Assembly: GCA_018607545.1 (NCBI GenBank) | Contig: JABBBF010000115.1 | Span: forward strand, 2,033 to 17,128 | From: SAR92 clade bacterium | Lineage (GTDB): Bacteria; Pseudomonadota; Gammaproteobacteria; Pseudomonadales; Porticoccaceae | DNA: 15,096 nt | Direction of reading: 5' to 3' | In this document: one piece after another, positions 7,327-14,963 of the stretch | Numbering within the stretch: the first letter of the stretch is position 1 | How the letters are laid out: every line of letters begins with the position of its first letter | Position numbers and translations under genes: made by a program | Notes under the pieces: model-generated | Databases searched by the model: none | What the model saw: the letters and a program-made list of their open reading frames with translations, nothing else | What the model was told of the DNA's origin: nothing

Positions 7327-7752
7327 ATGGTAGTTGTTAAAAAACAGGCGGGTTTTACGCTGATTGAGATGATGGTTGTGGTGGTAGTGATTGCGCTGCT
7401 GGGTGCGATGATTGGGCCGACACTGTTTAAAAAGGTGCAGCAGGCAGAACAGACACGCGTTGCCCAGGATATTCGCGTGATTGAAAGCGCGCTGAAATTT
7501 TACCGTCTGGATAACTATCGTTACCCAACTTCAAGTCAGGGTTTGGGCGCATTGATTTCCAATCCCGGTGGCCTGGATAACTGGAGTGGTCCCTATCTGG
7601 AAAAAGAACCAGTTGATCCCTGGGGTGAACCCTACAAATACGCCAATCCTGGTCGCCGCGGTAAAGAAGTCGATATCTATACGCTGGGTGTTGATAACCA
7701 AGAGGGTGGTGAAGGCTCCAATGCAGACTGGGGCAATTGGAATATTAAGTAA
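7327..7752 (+). CDS. gspG: Major pseudopilin GspG
   Basis: GspG is the main subunit of the periplasmic pseudopilus. The start chosen gives a 141-residue precursor with a short leader MVVVKKQAG, cut by the prepilin peptidase before FTLIEMM; Phe+1 and Glu+5 are both present. A hydrophobic helix follows (about 10-32). The C-terminal part has the family features YPTSSQGLGALI, PYLEKEPVDPWGEPY and the loop GVDNQEGGEGSNADWGNW, which corresponds to the calcium-binding loop of GspG. The length is normal (about 140-150). In-frame starts at 7312 (TTG) and 7318 (ATG) would lengthen the leader but lack properly spaced ribosome-binding sequence. It follows gspF by 49 bases, the largest gap before a gsp gene in this operon apart from the 52-base gap to gspH. 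Confidence 0.96.
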   Translation: MVVVKKQAGFTLIEMMVVVVVIALLGAMIGPTLFKKVQQAEQTRVAQDIRVIESALKFYRLDNYRYPTSSQGLGALISNPGGLDNWSGPYLEKEPVDPWGEPYKYANPGRRGKEVDIYTLGVDNQEGGEGSNADWGNWNIK

Positions 7753-7768
7753 AGCTGGCGCTTTTTTT
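7751..7768 (+). terminator. Weak hairpin plus T-tract after gspG (possible attenuator)
   Basis: AAAGC (7751-7755), a TGGC loop (7756-7759) and GCTTT (7760-7764) form a five-base-pair stem running straight into a seven-T tract (7762-7768). The upstream arm overlaps the gspG stop codon. The stem has only two G-C pairs, so at best it would stop part of the transcripts. That would fit a major pseudopilin made in excess of the minor ones encoded downstream. The hairpin is seen; its activity is inferred. Confidence 0.4.
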
Positions 7769-7804
7769 AAGGCTAGTTAAGCGTCAAAAAATGGTTAATG
7801 CAAT

Positions 7805-8353
7805 ATGAGACAGTCGCGCAGTCGTCAGGGCGGTTTTACACTAATTGAGATTAGCGTGGTTGTGATTATCTTGGCCACCATCTCCGCGATGAGTCTATTT
7901 GCCATCAATCAGGCATTCGATCGACGCTATAAAAGTCAGGCAGACAATTTACTGGTCTGGCTTAATCAGCTCTCCGATCAGGCGGCCCTTGAGGCTGTCC
8001 CCTATGGAGTGATAGGCAATCCAGATGAGTCGCAAAAACCCGTGCGCGCTCTTCGTGTCGCTGCCTACTATCGCCAGCACTGGTTTCCCGTCACCTTCCC
8101 GGATTCCTTTTCCATGGAAAAGGGTGCTCGCATTGAATGGATTGTTTCCACAGATGCACTTTATGAAGAGGCAGGTGAATACACCGATACAGAAGATGAC
8201 AAAACACTGGTTCCTGTAATTGCTTTTATGCCCGATGGCTATGTTGAGCCCAGCGCCGAGATGATTTTGACCTTTGAGTCGAGTCCGCTCAGCTTTAAAT
8301 ACCGCTGGGATGAAGAAGTCGCAGCAGTAGTTGTTAAAAGGCTGGTGCCATGA
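7805..8353 (+). CDS. gspH: Minor pseudopilin GspH
   Basis: GspH is a minor pseudopilin that bridges the GspI-J-K tip complex and the GspG shaft. The 182-residue precursor has leader MRQSRSRQGG followed by FTLIEISVVVIILATISAM, so the peptidase site is after G10 and Glu+5 is kept. The hydrophobic helix runs to about residue 30 and continues as an amphipathic helix with DNLLVWLNQLSDQAALEAVP. The C-terminal globular domain is typical of the family in size but has low sequence conservation. I see no clear ribosome-binding site ahead of the ATG. It is separated from gspG by 52 bases holding the possible attenuator, and its stop overlaps the gspI start by four bases (ATGA). Confidence 0.9.
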   Translation: MRQSRSRQGGFTLIEISVVVIILATISAMSLFAINQAFDRRYKSQADNLLVWLNQLSDQAALEAVPYGVIGNPDESQKPVRALRVAAYYRQHWFPVTFPDSFSMEKGARIEWIVSTDALYEEAGEYTDTEDDKTLVPVIAFMPDGYVEPSAEMILTFESSPLSFKYRWDEEVAAVVVKRLVP

Positions 8354-8751
8354 AACGCTCTGTAGGGACTCCTCGCGCGGCCGGTTTTACACTTATTGAG
8401 GTGGCCGTTGCGCTGAGTATTCTCGGCTGGGTTATGGGCAGCGCCCTATACCTGGTGCAGCAGTACGCCGATGAGCGCGTCCGCCTGCGCGAGCAGTTTT
8501 ACTCAGCGCAGGTATCATGGAACCATCTTGTAGAACGTTATCAGGATGCCGAAAAATGGACGGCGAGAAGTATAAAGTCAAAACGTCCAATAAAAGGTAT
8601 CGATACGCAGGGTGATTACGATTGGCGTTGGGAGTTGGAGATCAAAGAGGCGATGGGCAATGATCTCTATCGCCACCAAGTCGAGGTTGGGCTGCCTGAC
8701 AGCGAGCGCAATCGGGCTGCGCTGTTTGTCTATCTGGTTGTCAAAGACTGA
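8350..8751 (+). CDS. gspI: Minor pseudopilin GspI
   Basis: GspI is the core of the pseudopilus tip, forming a complex with GspJ and GspK. The 133-residue precursor carries leader MKRSVGTPRAAG with cleavage after G12, then FTLIEVAVALSILGWVMGSA with Glu+5. The globular part is small and contains a WNHLVERY helix region and a WRWELEI strand, as expected for GspI; the length is typical (about 120-135). AAAAGG (8336-8341) eight bases before the ATG is a good ribosome-binding site inside gspH, and the ATGA overlap with gspH suggests coupled translation. The stop in turn overlaps gspJ by one base. Confidence 0.93.
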   Translation: MKRSVGTPRAAGFTLIEVAVALSILGWVMGSALYLVQQYADERVRLREQFYSAQVSWNHLVERYQDAEKWTARSIKSKRPIKGIDTQGDYDWRWELEIKEAMGNDLYRHQVEVGLPDSERNRAALFVYLVVKD

Positions 8752-9449
8752 TGGCTAAACAATTACCCTCGCGCTCTAAAAGCGCCATCTATAAAACTCA
8801 GTCCGGTTTCACGCTTGTCGAAGCGGTTGTCTCACTGATGCTTCTGGCGGTGATGTCGGTGATGTCCTACCAGGCTGTCGAGGTTATCCTCGGTGCCAAT
8901 GAGCGCAGCCGCAGCACCTTGTCTAATGAGGCGCAATTGCATCGGGCCTGGCAGGTTATTAACCGGGATATGTTTCATCTGCGACCGCGAGTTTTTGCCG
9001 ATGGTCTGGGTTCAAAAGAACCGGCCTATTTAACGGATCCAGACCAGTTTGGTGTGCGCTTTAGTCGCGGGGCGGGGCCGTTGACGGCATATAACCCCAC
9101 CGGTGTCAGTCGCATTGAATACCGCCTTAATGCAGAGGATCAGTTGGAGAGGCGCTCCTGGCCGATTACCGCGACGTCTCTCAACGACGATGGCAATCGG
9201 CTGATACTGCTGGACAATGTTAGAAATGTCGACATTGAGCAGCTCTCCCGTGCAAAGCAGTTTGTGCCTGACTGGCCGCCACTCAATGAGACACACAGCC
9301 CGCTCAGTTTGCCAAGGATGATTCGTATTACCATTACCATGCTCAACGGTTCGGAAACTAGCCGCCTAATTCCCGGTCTCGATTTTGATCCGCAAGTAGG
9401 GCGAAATAATGCTGATTCCAGCGCTAATGATTCCGATGATAGAGAGTAA
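8751..9449 (+). CDS. gspJ: Minor pseudopilin GspJ
   Basis: GspJ is a tip pseudopilin that binds GspI and GspK. The 232-residue precursor has an 18-19 residue basic leader ending TQSG with cleavage before FTLVEAVVSLMLLAVMSV; Glu+5 is present. Family features include HRAWQVINRDMFHLRPR (64-80), FGVRFSRG and GVSRIEYRLN (118-127). The last 15 residues, from about 218, are rich in Asn, Ser and Asp and lie past the conserved fold, which gives a mildly acidic tail. The ATG overlaps the gspI stop by one base (TGATG), and no separate ribosome-binding site is obvious. The length is slightly above the usual 190-220. Confidence 0.93.
   Translation: MAKQLPSRSKSAIYKTQSGFTLVEAVVSLMLLAVMSVMSYQAVEVILGANERSRSTLSNEAQLHRAWQVINRDMFHLRPRVFADGLGSKEPAYLTDPDQFGVRFSRGAGPLTAYNPTGVSRIEYRLNAEDQLERRSWPITATSLNDDGNRLILLDNVRNVDIEQLSRAKQFVPDWPPLNETHSPLSLPRMIRITITMLNGSETSRLIPGLDFDPQVGRNNADSSANDSDDRE
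9441..9446 (+). promoter_or_regulatory. Probable gspK ribosome-binding site
   Basis: AGAGAG at 9441-9446, overlapping the last codons of gspJ, lies ten bases before the ATG at 9457. The other in-frame starts (9409, 9427, 9436) have no such sequence in front of them. Confidence 0.45.
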
Positions 9450-9456
9450 TCAGCCT

Positions 9457-10596
9457 ATGCCTGCGGCGAAACCGACGCTTGATTATGCGCCTCGTCAGCG
9501 CGGTGTCGCTCTTTTGGCGACGCTTATTCTCACTCTCGCCGTGACTATCATTCTCGGCAACATATTCTACCGTCATCAGATTCAGGTCTCTCAGGCTGCC
9601 GGATCCCTGCACGGTGATCAGGCCGTATTGCTAGCAATCAGTGCCGAGAGTTGGGCTAGAGATATTCTTCTAGCTGAAAATGACGACGTCAACACCGACC
9701 ATTTTCAGGAAGATTGGGCGCAGGCTATCCCGTTTCTGCCGGTGGATGGAGGCAGTATCGCCGGCTGTATAGTAGATTTGCAGTCGCGCTTTAACCTTAA
9801 CAGTCTCAGTAACTACACAGCGTCTTCCTTAAAAAAAGAGATGGATGGCACCAGCGTTGGCCATGCTCAAGTCTGGGAAAGCCTTCTGCAGTCTTTGGGT
9901 TATACGCTTGATGCCTCGAGAGTTGCGGTGATAGTCGACTGGCTCGATAAAGATGATTCTCGGATTAACTCCTACGGAGCAGAACAATCTGAATACAGTC
10001 TCTATGATCCACCGCGGTTCCCCCACAACGGTATGATTTCAGATGCTGGTGAGTTGGCTGCAATGGAGGGCTACAACCTGTGGGATTTACAGCTGCTTAC
10101 TCCCTGGATAACCGCATTGCCTGAGGTCACCCCGATCAATATTAATACTGCGTCAGAGCAGATGCTGTTGGCAATGAGTAATGGTATGGGTGTGGAATTT
10201 GTCGACCTGGTTGTCAGCGGTCGCCCCTACACTGATCTCGCAGCGTTTTATGGGGCAATCAACCAGTATTTGATGATCGGCGAAGCGCAGGTTCAGGCGC
10301 GCTGGCCAGCGGCACTCGTCGGTGTAAAAACAGCATTTTTCCAGTTAAATACTGAAATTACACTGGGGCAATCAAAGCTGCAGGTAAAAAGTATAATGCA
10401 CCGTGAAGGGCGCGGTGCTCCGGCGGTAATAAGTCGTGAGATAACGGTTGTACCCGCCGGGGTTACAACGTTACTATTTGCTAGCATTGCAGATGATGAT
10501 TCTGGCGCTGAAGCTGATGATAATGAAAGCGATAAAAAGTATTATATGCAGCCTCTCTGTGAAGCAATACCTAACAACTATAACGCCGATTACTAG
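9457..10596 (+). CDS. gspK: Minor pseudopilin GspK (pseudopilus tip)
   Basis: GspK caps the pseudopilus and is the largest pseudopilin. With this start the precursor is 379 residues: leader MPAAKPTLDYAPRQRG, then VALLATLILTLAVTIILGN. Residue +5 is Ala rather than Glu, the usual exception in GspK. The domain after the helix shows AGCIVDLQSRFNLNSL (102-117), VAVIVDWLDKDD (157-168) and PININTASEQMLLAM (226-240), all family blocks. After about residue 343 comes an acidic, low-complexity tail (ADDDSGAEADDNESDKK) ending in a Tyr/Asn-rich stretch, which makes the protein longer than the common 310-340. The frame is open back to an ATG at 9409 inside gspJ, giving 395 residues, but the start at 9457 has the best ribosome-binding site and leader length. 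Confidence 0.9.
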   Translation: MPAAKPTLDYAPRQRGVALLATLILTLAVTIILGNIFYRHQIQVSQAAGSLHGDQAVLLAISAESWARDILLAENDDVNTDHFQEDWAQAIPFLPVDGGSIAGCIVDLQSRFNLNSLSNYTASSLKKEMDGTSVGHAQVWESLLQSLGYTLDASRVAVIVDWLDKDDSRINSYGAEQSEYSLYDPPRFPHNGMISDAGELAAMEGYNLWDLQLLTPWITALPEVTPININTASEQMLLAMSNGMGVEFVDLVVSGRPYTDLAAFYGAINQYLMIGEAQVQARWPAALVGVKTAFFQLNTEITLGQSKLQVKSIMHREGRGAPAVISREITVVPAGVTTLLFASIADDDSGAEADDNESDKKYYMQPLCEAIPNNYNADY

Positions 10597-10608
10597 GGAA
10601 TGTTCTAA

Positions 10609-11709
10609 ATGACATTATCTGTTGACCATATTCACCACCTTGACCGCCATCTGGTCGCTGAGGGGGGGGAACTCAAATCTATGGCACTCTGGGTGCCATC
10701 AGAGCGTGTCACTGTGCATCGTATTGATGCACCGACTGCCCCGCAGAGAAAGTGGTCGGAGCTGATTCCATGGATTCTCGAAGATCGTCTTTTACAGCCT
10801 GTGGAAGATATGCACTTTGTTATAGGTGCAGTCACAGGTGATAAAAAGCAGGTAGATGTTACGGTGGTTAGCAAGCAGGATATGCGCGAGTGGTTGCGAA
10901 TTGCCGAGAATGCCTCAGTAACGCCCACTGCGCTGGTTGCCGATTATTTTGCGCTGCCCGTTGAAGAGGGGCGTATCAGTATGGTCTGGCGCGAAGGCTT
11001 GTTTCTTGTGCGCGATACTAACGGTGGTGGATTCGCTGCTGCCCCAGCACTGGCCTGGAGTATGGTACGCCGTTTGATCGACGCTGCGGAGTTAGCCCCG
11101 CGACTGTCTATCTCGTTGCCGGATGAAACTCTTGTTCCAGAAGATTTGCGCGGGGAAGCGGACATTAACGCCAGTGATATTGACTGGCCGCTCTCAGAGT
11201 TACCGCTCTCAGCCAATCTTTTAACTGGCGAATTTGCACCCTCTGCGAAGCGAGTAGGCAATGGATTCTGGCTGTCTACCACCGCGCTTTTGGTATTGGT
11301 GGTGGTATTGGGCTTTGGCTACCTCCAGGTCTCTAACGCGATGCTTGCAGAGACAGTTACCAACCTTGAAAAGCAGGTCAGCTCAGGGTTTGGTAATGTT
11401 TTTGCCGGGAAAAGAGCTAAACCGGAAAATGTCAGGGCCAGTGGCGAGTTGCTCCTGGCTGATTTATTTAAACAGCGAGAAAGTTCAGGGGCTCCGGCTA
11501 TGCGAGCTCTGTCTGGTCTCGACAAATTTATGACTGCTTGCAACTGTGATTTGGTCTCCCTGTCGGCAAGTGGTTCCAAGATTCAGCTAGAATTGAAAAA
11601 TGCCAATACATTGAAAGCAGCAATACTTGAGGTCCCGGGGTTTAAAATCACTAGTGCGCAGGTTGGCGAGATAACCACGATTGATCTGCTAGAGGTGAGT
11701 CAACCATGA
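10609..11709 (+). CDS. gspL: Type II secretion system protein GspL
   Basis: GspL is a bitopic inner-membrane protein whose cytoplasmic actin-like domain recruits GspE and whose periplasmic ferredoxin-like domain pairs with GspM. The 366-residue product has a cytoplasmic domain (1 to about 218) with KWSELIPWILEDRLLQPVEDMHF (48-70), a GspL hallmark, one membrane helix (about 219-240, GFWLSTTALLVLVVVLGFGY) and a periplasmic part with a helical segment and a C-terminal domain ending in TTIDLLEVSQP. Two cysteines form a CNC motif at 311-313. AGGGA (10595-10599) is nine bases before the ATG. It follows gspK by 12 bases and overlaps gspM by four (ATGA). Confidence 0.93.
   Translation: MTLSVDHIHHLDRHLVAEGGELKSMALWVPSERVTVHRIDAPTAPQRKWSELIPWILEDRLLQPVEDMHFVIGAVTGDKKQVDVTVVSKQDMREWLRIAENASVTPTALVADYFALPVEEGRISMVWREGLFLVRDTNGGGFAAAPALAWSMVRRLIDAAELAPRLSISLPDETLVPEDLRGEADINASDIDWPLSELPLSANLLTGEFAPSAKRVGNGFWLSTTALLVLVVVLGFGYLQVSNAMLAETVTNLEKQVSSGFGNVFAGKRAKPENVRASGELLLADLFKQRESSGAPAMRALSGLDKFMTACNCDLVSLSASGSKIQLELKNANTLKAAILEVPGFKITSAQVGEITTIDLLEVSQP
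11692..11698 (+). promoter_or_regulatory. Extended Shine-Dalgarno sequence for gspM
   Basis: GAGGTGA inside the end of gspL matches seven bases of the anti-Shine-Dalgarno complement and lies seven bases before the ATG at 11706. It supports that start over the ATG at 11712. The same nine-base string GAGGTGAGT precedes gspC. Confidence 0.65.
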
Positions 11710-12197
11710 ATATGTCCAACAACCTCGGCAGCTGGTTCTCTGGCTTGCAGCCTCGGGAGAGATTAATTATTAAGGTTGGCGCAGGGCTGTTAGCTATCGC
11801 TGCTATTTACATGGCACTGCTGCCCGCCATGCAGAAAAACACCGAACTCGAGCAGCGTTATAAGCGTCTGAGCGAAGATATACAGTGGCTGCGTGAGCAG
11901 AGTGAAGTGGTTAGGCGCCTCAATAGCAACTGTGCCGGACAGGCAATTCAGAGCGGCAAAAAGAAAGATGTCATTACTCGTATTGTAAGAAGAAACCAGC
12001 TAAAGCTACTTGGTTTTGAGCAGGGTGACACATCCTCTTATTCACTGTCAGTTAGCGGCCCCAGTCCAAATCGTCTATTACTGCTGATTCACCAATTGAC
12101 CTGTCAGGGCCTGTCTCTTGATACCTTAGCGGTAAGGTCTTCCGCTGGCGCCAAAGCTGCTTACGCTGCTGATATTGAGGTGAGTTATGTTGAGTAA
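11706..12197 (+). CDS. gspM: Type II secretion system protein GspM
   Basis: GspM is a small bitopic inner-membrane protein that stabilises GspL in the assembly platform. The 163-residue product fits the family: a short cytoplasmic N-terminus with LQPRERLIIKVGAG (14-27), one membrane helix (about 23-41), a charged coiled-coil-like segment (about 45-75, QRYKRLSEDIQWLREQ), and a C-terminal ferredoxin-like domain with LLLLIHQLTCQGLSLDTLAV (124-143). C76 and C133 lie on the predicted periplasmic side. Sequence conservation in this family is low, so the name rests on topology, length, the LxPRER motif and position after gspL. The start overlaps the gspL stop by four bases, and the end overlaps gspC by 11 bases. 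Confidence 0.9.
   Translation: MNMSNNLGSWFSGLQPRERLIIKVGAGLLAIAAIYMALLPAMQKNTELEQRYKRLSEDIQWLREQSEVVRRLNSNCAGQAIQSGKKKDVITRIVRRNQLKLLGFEQGDTSSYSLSVSGPSPNRLLLLIHQLTCQGLSLDTLAVRSSAGAKAAYAADIEVSYVE
12177..12183 (+). promoter_or_regulatory. Extended Shine-Dalgarno sequence for gspC
   Basis: GAGGTGA inside the end of gspM, with the GAGG core six bases before the ATG at 12187. It supports that start although it lies 11 bases inside the gspM frame. Confidence 0.6.
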
Positions 12198-13023
12198 GGT
12201 ATTTCAGCCACGCAAACTGCTATCAGTGTTCAGCGCTGGTTCTTTGGCCCAGCGAGCTATTGTTCTGAGCAATGTATTGCTGGTGTTGGTCTGTGTCATG
12301 TTGTTGACGATGGTTGCAATCCTCTACACCGGGGACAGCGAAACGGTTAAGCCCATACCTCGTGTTAAATCAAATACTGTCAGCCTGCGCTGGAACTGGT
12401 TTCGCGGCAGCAAGCCTGTCAATGAGGTTTCTGAGGTGCTGGAGTTGGAAAACGCGACGTTAAAGGCAACGCTTTTGGGGGTGATGATCTCCGACAGCAT
12501 CTCATCAGCAACCATGACGTTTAACGGTAAACCACAAAAGGTCTACCATGTCGGCGATAAACTGGGATCCGATGTCACTATTGAGAAGATTGAGCCGTAC
12601 CGCATAATCGTCAAGCAAAATGGAACCAACAAACAAATTGTGATGGCTAAAGCTGATAGCGTTATCGAGACAGAGCAGTCATCAGATAATACGGATGGGC
12701 AGCCTGACGATGGCGGTTTTGCCATGGCCAATATGTTTGGTGCTGTGCCGATCAGGGTAGATGAATATGGCAGTGGGTTTAAACTCAACAAACTCTCTGA
12801 AGAAATGAAGATGCTGGCGGATCTTGAAAATAATGATGTGGTTGTCGACGTGGGCGGAATTGGTGTTCAAGAGTTGATGTCGGACCCACAGCAGTGGATT
12901 AAATACAGCACACAGAGCAGTCTGCCAGTGACCGTTATTCGCGACGGGCAGCCAGTGGTCGTGTATGTTAACGCTGCCAGCCTGTCAGCTAAAATGTTAC
13001 CGAAATTCGGATTGAATAAATAA
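12187..13023 (+). CDS. gspC: Type II secretion system protein GspC
   Basis: GspC links the inner-membrane platform to the secretin and helps select substrates. The 278-residue product has a cytoplasmic N-terminus (1-24), one membrane helix (about 25-47), a Pro/Lys linker, the periplasmic homology region (about 92-153: LKATLLGVM, AtMTFNGKPQ-like strand, YHVGDKLGSDVTIEKIEPYR), a Ser/Asp-rich linker (163-177) and a C-terminal PDZ-like domain (about 183-265: FKLNKLSEEMKML, DVVVDVGGIGVQELMSDPQQ, VTVIRDGQPVVVYV). The homology region, which binds the N0 domain of GspD, and adjacency to gspD make the call firm. In many operons gspC comes first, before gspD and gspE; here it follows gspM. It overlaps gspM by 11 bases. 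Confidence 0.93.
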   Translation: MLSKVFQPRKLLSVFSAGSLAQRAIVLSNVLLVLVCVMLLTMVAILYTGDSETVKPIPRVKSNTVSLRWNWFRGSKPVNEVSEVLELENATLKATLLGVMISDSISSATMTFNGKPQKVYHVGDKLGSDVTIEKIEPYRIIVKQNGTNKQIVMAKADSVIETEQSSDNTDGQPDDGGFAMANMFGAVPIRVDEYGSGFKLNKLSEEMKMLADLENNDVVVDVGGIGVQELMSDPQQWIKYSTQSSLPVTVIRDGQPVVVYVNAASLSAKMLPKFGLNK

Positions 13024-13024
13024 A

Positions 13025-14950
13025 ATGAGAAAAATAATGATTGACCAAAAAGTAGGTTTTGGCAAAAAGATTATGCGCTTTGTGGGGGCGCTCAGCTTAG
13101 TGGCCGCGATGGTTACTGAGGTGACTGCAGAGGAAAAGGTAAGAATTAATTTTCGCGATGCGGATATCCGCAGCGTGATTGAAAGTGTTGCAGAGATTAC
13201 CGGTAAATCCTTTGTTCTCGACCCCCGAGTAAAAGGCAAGGTTACCATTATTGCGCCAGAGGCGATTGATGCTGACCTGCTATACAACGCCGCACTCTCC
13301 TCACTCCAGGTGCAGGGTTTCCAGGCGATCGAAGATGGCGTTGTCACACGTATCTTGCCATTTAATCAGGCCTTTACCTTCTCTGGTGGAAAGAGTGGCG
13401 ACAACAAATTGATCACCAAGGTGATTAAGGTTCAGCACACTCAGGTGACCACATTGGTGCCAGTTTTAAAGCCAGTGATGAGTTCCGGATCGCGACTGCA
13501 GTCCTTTGCTCAAAGTAACGCCATTGTTGTCACAGATATCACCTCGAATATTAAGCGTCTGGAAGAACTTGTTGCCGAGTTGGATGATCCAGAGCAGACC
13601 GCTATTGAAGTGGTCTCGCTAAAGCATATTTCTGCCGGTGAAGCCGTGCATATCGCCACTCAGTTAAAGCAGCTGCAGAAGCAAGAGCTGTCACTGGTCG
13701 AAGACGGTATGAACAACCGAATTATTGTCAGCGGCCCAAGCACAGCGCGCCGTGCCTTTAGAACCATGTTGCAGACACTTGACCAGGAATCTACCAAAAC
13801 CGGCAGTGTTGAAGTGATCTATCTGGACTTTGCCCGCGCCGCAGAGATAAAGCCAATAGTTGAAGGCATGTTGCGGTCGGATATCTTCCTGCGCCTTGCC
13901 GGCGAGTCTGGCACAGATCGCCAAACCAAACAGAAATCCGCCTATCAGATACAGATTGATGAGCTCAATAATGCCCTGGTTGTCGCAGCGCCTTCGGCTG
14001 TGGTCAGAGAGATTAAAGCGGTTGTCGGCAAGCTTGATCGCGCTAGACCCCAGGTATTAATTGAAGCGGTTATTGCTGAGTTATCCGAAGATCAGGCCAA
14101 GCGTCTCAGTGCTCAGTTAGCATATACCAGCAAGAATCGCGGCGGCTATCTCACCAAATTTGACAACCTTTTAGCCACAGTGCTCAGCACCGGTGCCGAT
14201 GGCGATATCAGCGATGCTGATATCACAAATATTGGTAACGTATTGGGAACTGCTGCTACCACCATAGGCGTAGCTGGCGATTTTGACCCCATTACTGGAA
14301 AAGGCATTGGCTTATTAATTCAGGCATTAAAGACGGATGGCAGCACCAAAATACTCTCAACACCTTCGGTTGTCACCCTGGACAATGAAGAGGCGGCACT
14401 CTCTGTGGGTGAAGAAGTCCCCTTCCAGACCGGTAGTTTTACCAGCAGTAACAATGGCAGCAGTAATCCGTTTACCACCATTAATCGTGAAGAGGTGGGT
14501 GTAAAGCTCAAGGTGAAGCCGCAAATTAGTAAAGGCAATTCCGTGCGTCTTGAAATTGAACAGGAATCATCGAAAGTGAAAAGCGGTGAGCCCGGTCTGC
14601 AAACCACATCTAAGAGCACCATGAAGACCAACGTGTTGATTCAGGATGGCGAGTTATTGATATTGGGTGGACTGATTGAAGACCAAACCGATGGCAGCGC
14701 CACCAAGGTGCCACTGTTGGGAGATATTCCTCTGTTGGGCCGCCTGTTCCGCTCAACCAGCAATGAAGACTCCCAGTCAGTATTGATGATGTTTATTCGC
14801 CCGACCATTATCCGCACAGCTGAAGATGCACGTGAACTCTCCGAGGCTAAATACAAGCATCTGATTAAGCGCGATTTAGAGAGCGAAGAAGCGGGCTTGA
14901 TTCAACCAATGCTTGATGAGTTTATTAATGAGGGGCAGTCAACCAAGTAG
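13025..14950 (+). CDS. gspD: Type II secretion system secretin GspD
   Basis: GspD forms the outer-membrane channel through which folded exoproteins leave. The 641-residue product starts with a signal peptide (basic GKK, hydrophobic VGALSLVAAMV, likely cleavage after TEVTA at residue 35). N0 follows (about 37-112, VRINFRDADIRSVIESVAEI), then N1-N3 (about 128-340, with DELNNALVVAAP at 312-323). The secretin domain (about 341-595) has LSTPSVVTLDNEEA, VGEEVPFQTG (461-470), EVGVKLKVKPQI and VPLLGDIPLLGRLFRS (562-577). A charged C-terminal segment (597-641) corresponds to the S domain that may bind a pilotin. The length is normal. The start is uncertain by four residues: ATG 13025 follows gspC closely, ATG 13037 has a weak GAGAA before it. 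Confidence 0.96.
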   Translation: MRKIMIDQKVGFGKKIMRFVGALSLVAAMVTEVTAEEKVRINFRDADIRSVIESVAEITGKSFVLDPRVKGKVTIIAPEAIDADLLYNAALSSLQVQGFQAIEDGVVTRILPFNQAFTFSGGKSGDNKLITKVIKVQHTQVTTLVPVLKPVMSSGSRLQSFAQSNAIVVTDITSNIKRLEELVAELDDPEQTAIEVVSLKHISAGEAVHIATQLKQLQKQELSLVEDGMNNRIIVSGPSTARRAFRTMLQTLDQESTKTGSVEVIYLDFARAAEIKPIVEGMLRSDIFLRLAGESGTDRQTKQKSAYQIQIDELNNALVVAAPSAVVREIKAVVGKLDRARPQVLIEAVIAELSEDQAKRLSAQLAYTSKNRGGYLTKFDNLLATVLSTGADGDISDADITNIGNVLGTAATTIGVAGDFDPITGKGIGLLIQALKTDGSTKILSTPSVVTLDNEEAALSVGEEVPFQTGSFTSSNNGSSNPFTTINREEVGVKLKVKPQISKGNSVRLEIEQESSKVKSGEPGLQTTSKSTMKTNVLIQDGELLILGGLIEDQTDGSATKVPLLGDIPLLGRLFRSTSNEDSQSVLMMFIRPTIIRTAEDARELSEAKYKHLIKRDLESEEAGLIQPMLDEFINEGQSTK

Positions 14951-14963
14951 TACATGAGGCGCT

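Noticed and set aside
9409..9456. Upstream ATG start for gspK, overlapping gspJ by 41 bases
   Set aside because: No ribosome-binding site precedes it and it gives an unusually long, partly hydrophobic leader; the ATG at 9457 fits better. The upstream starts cannot be fully excluded.
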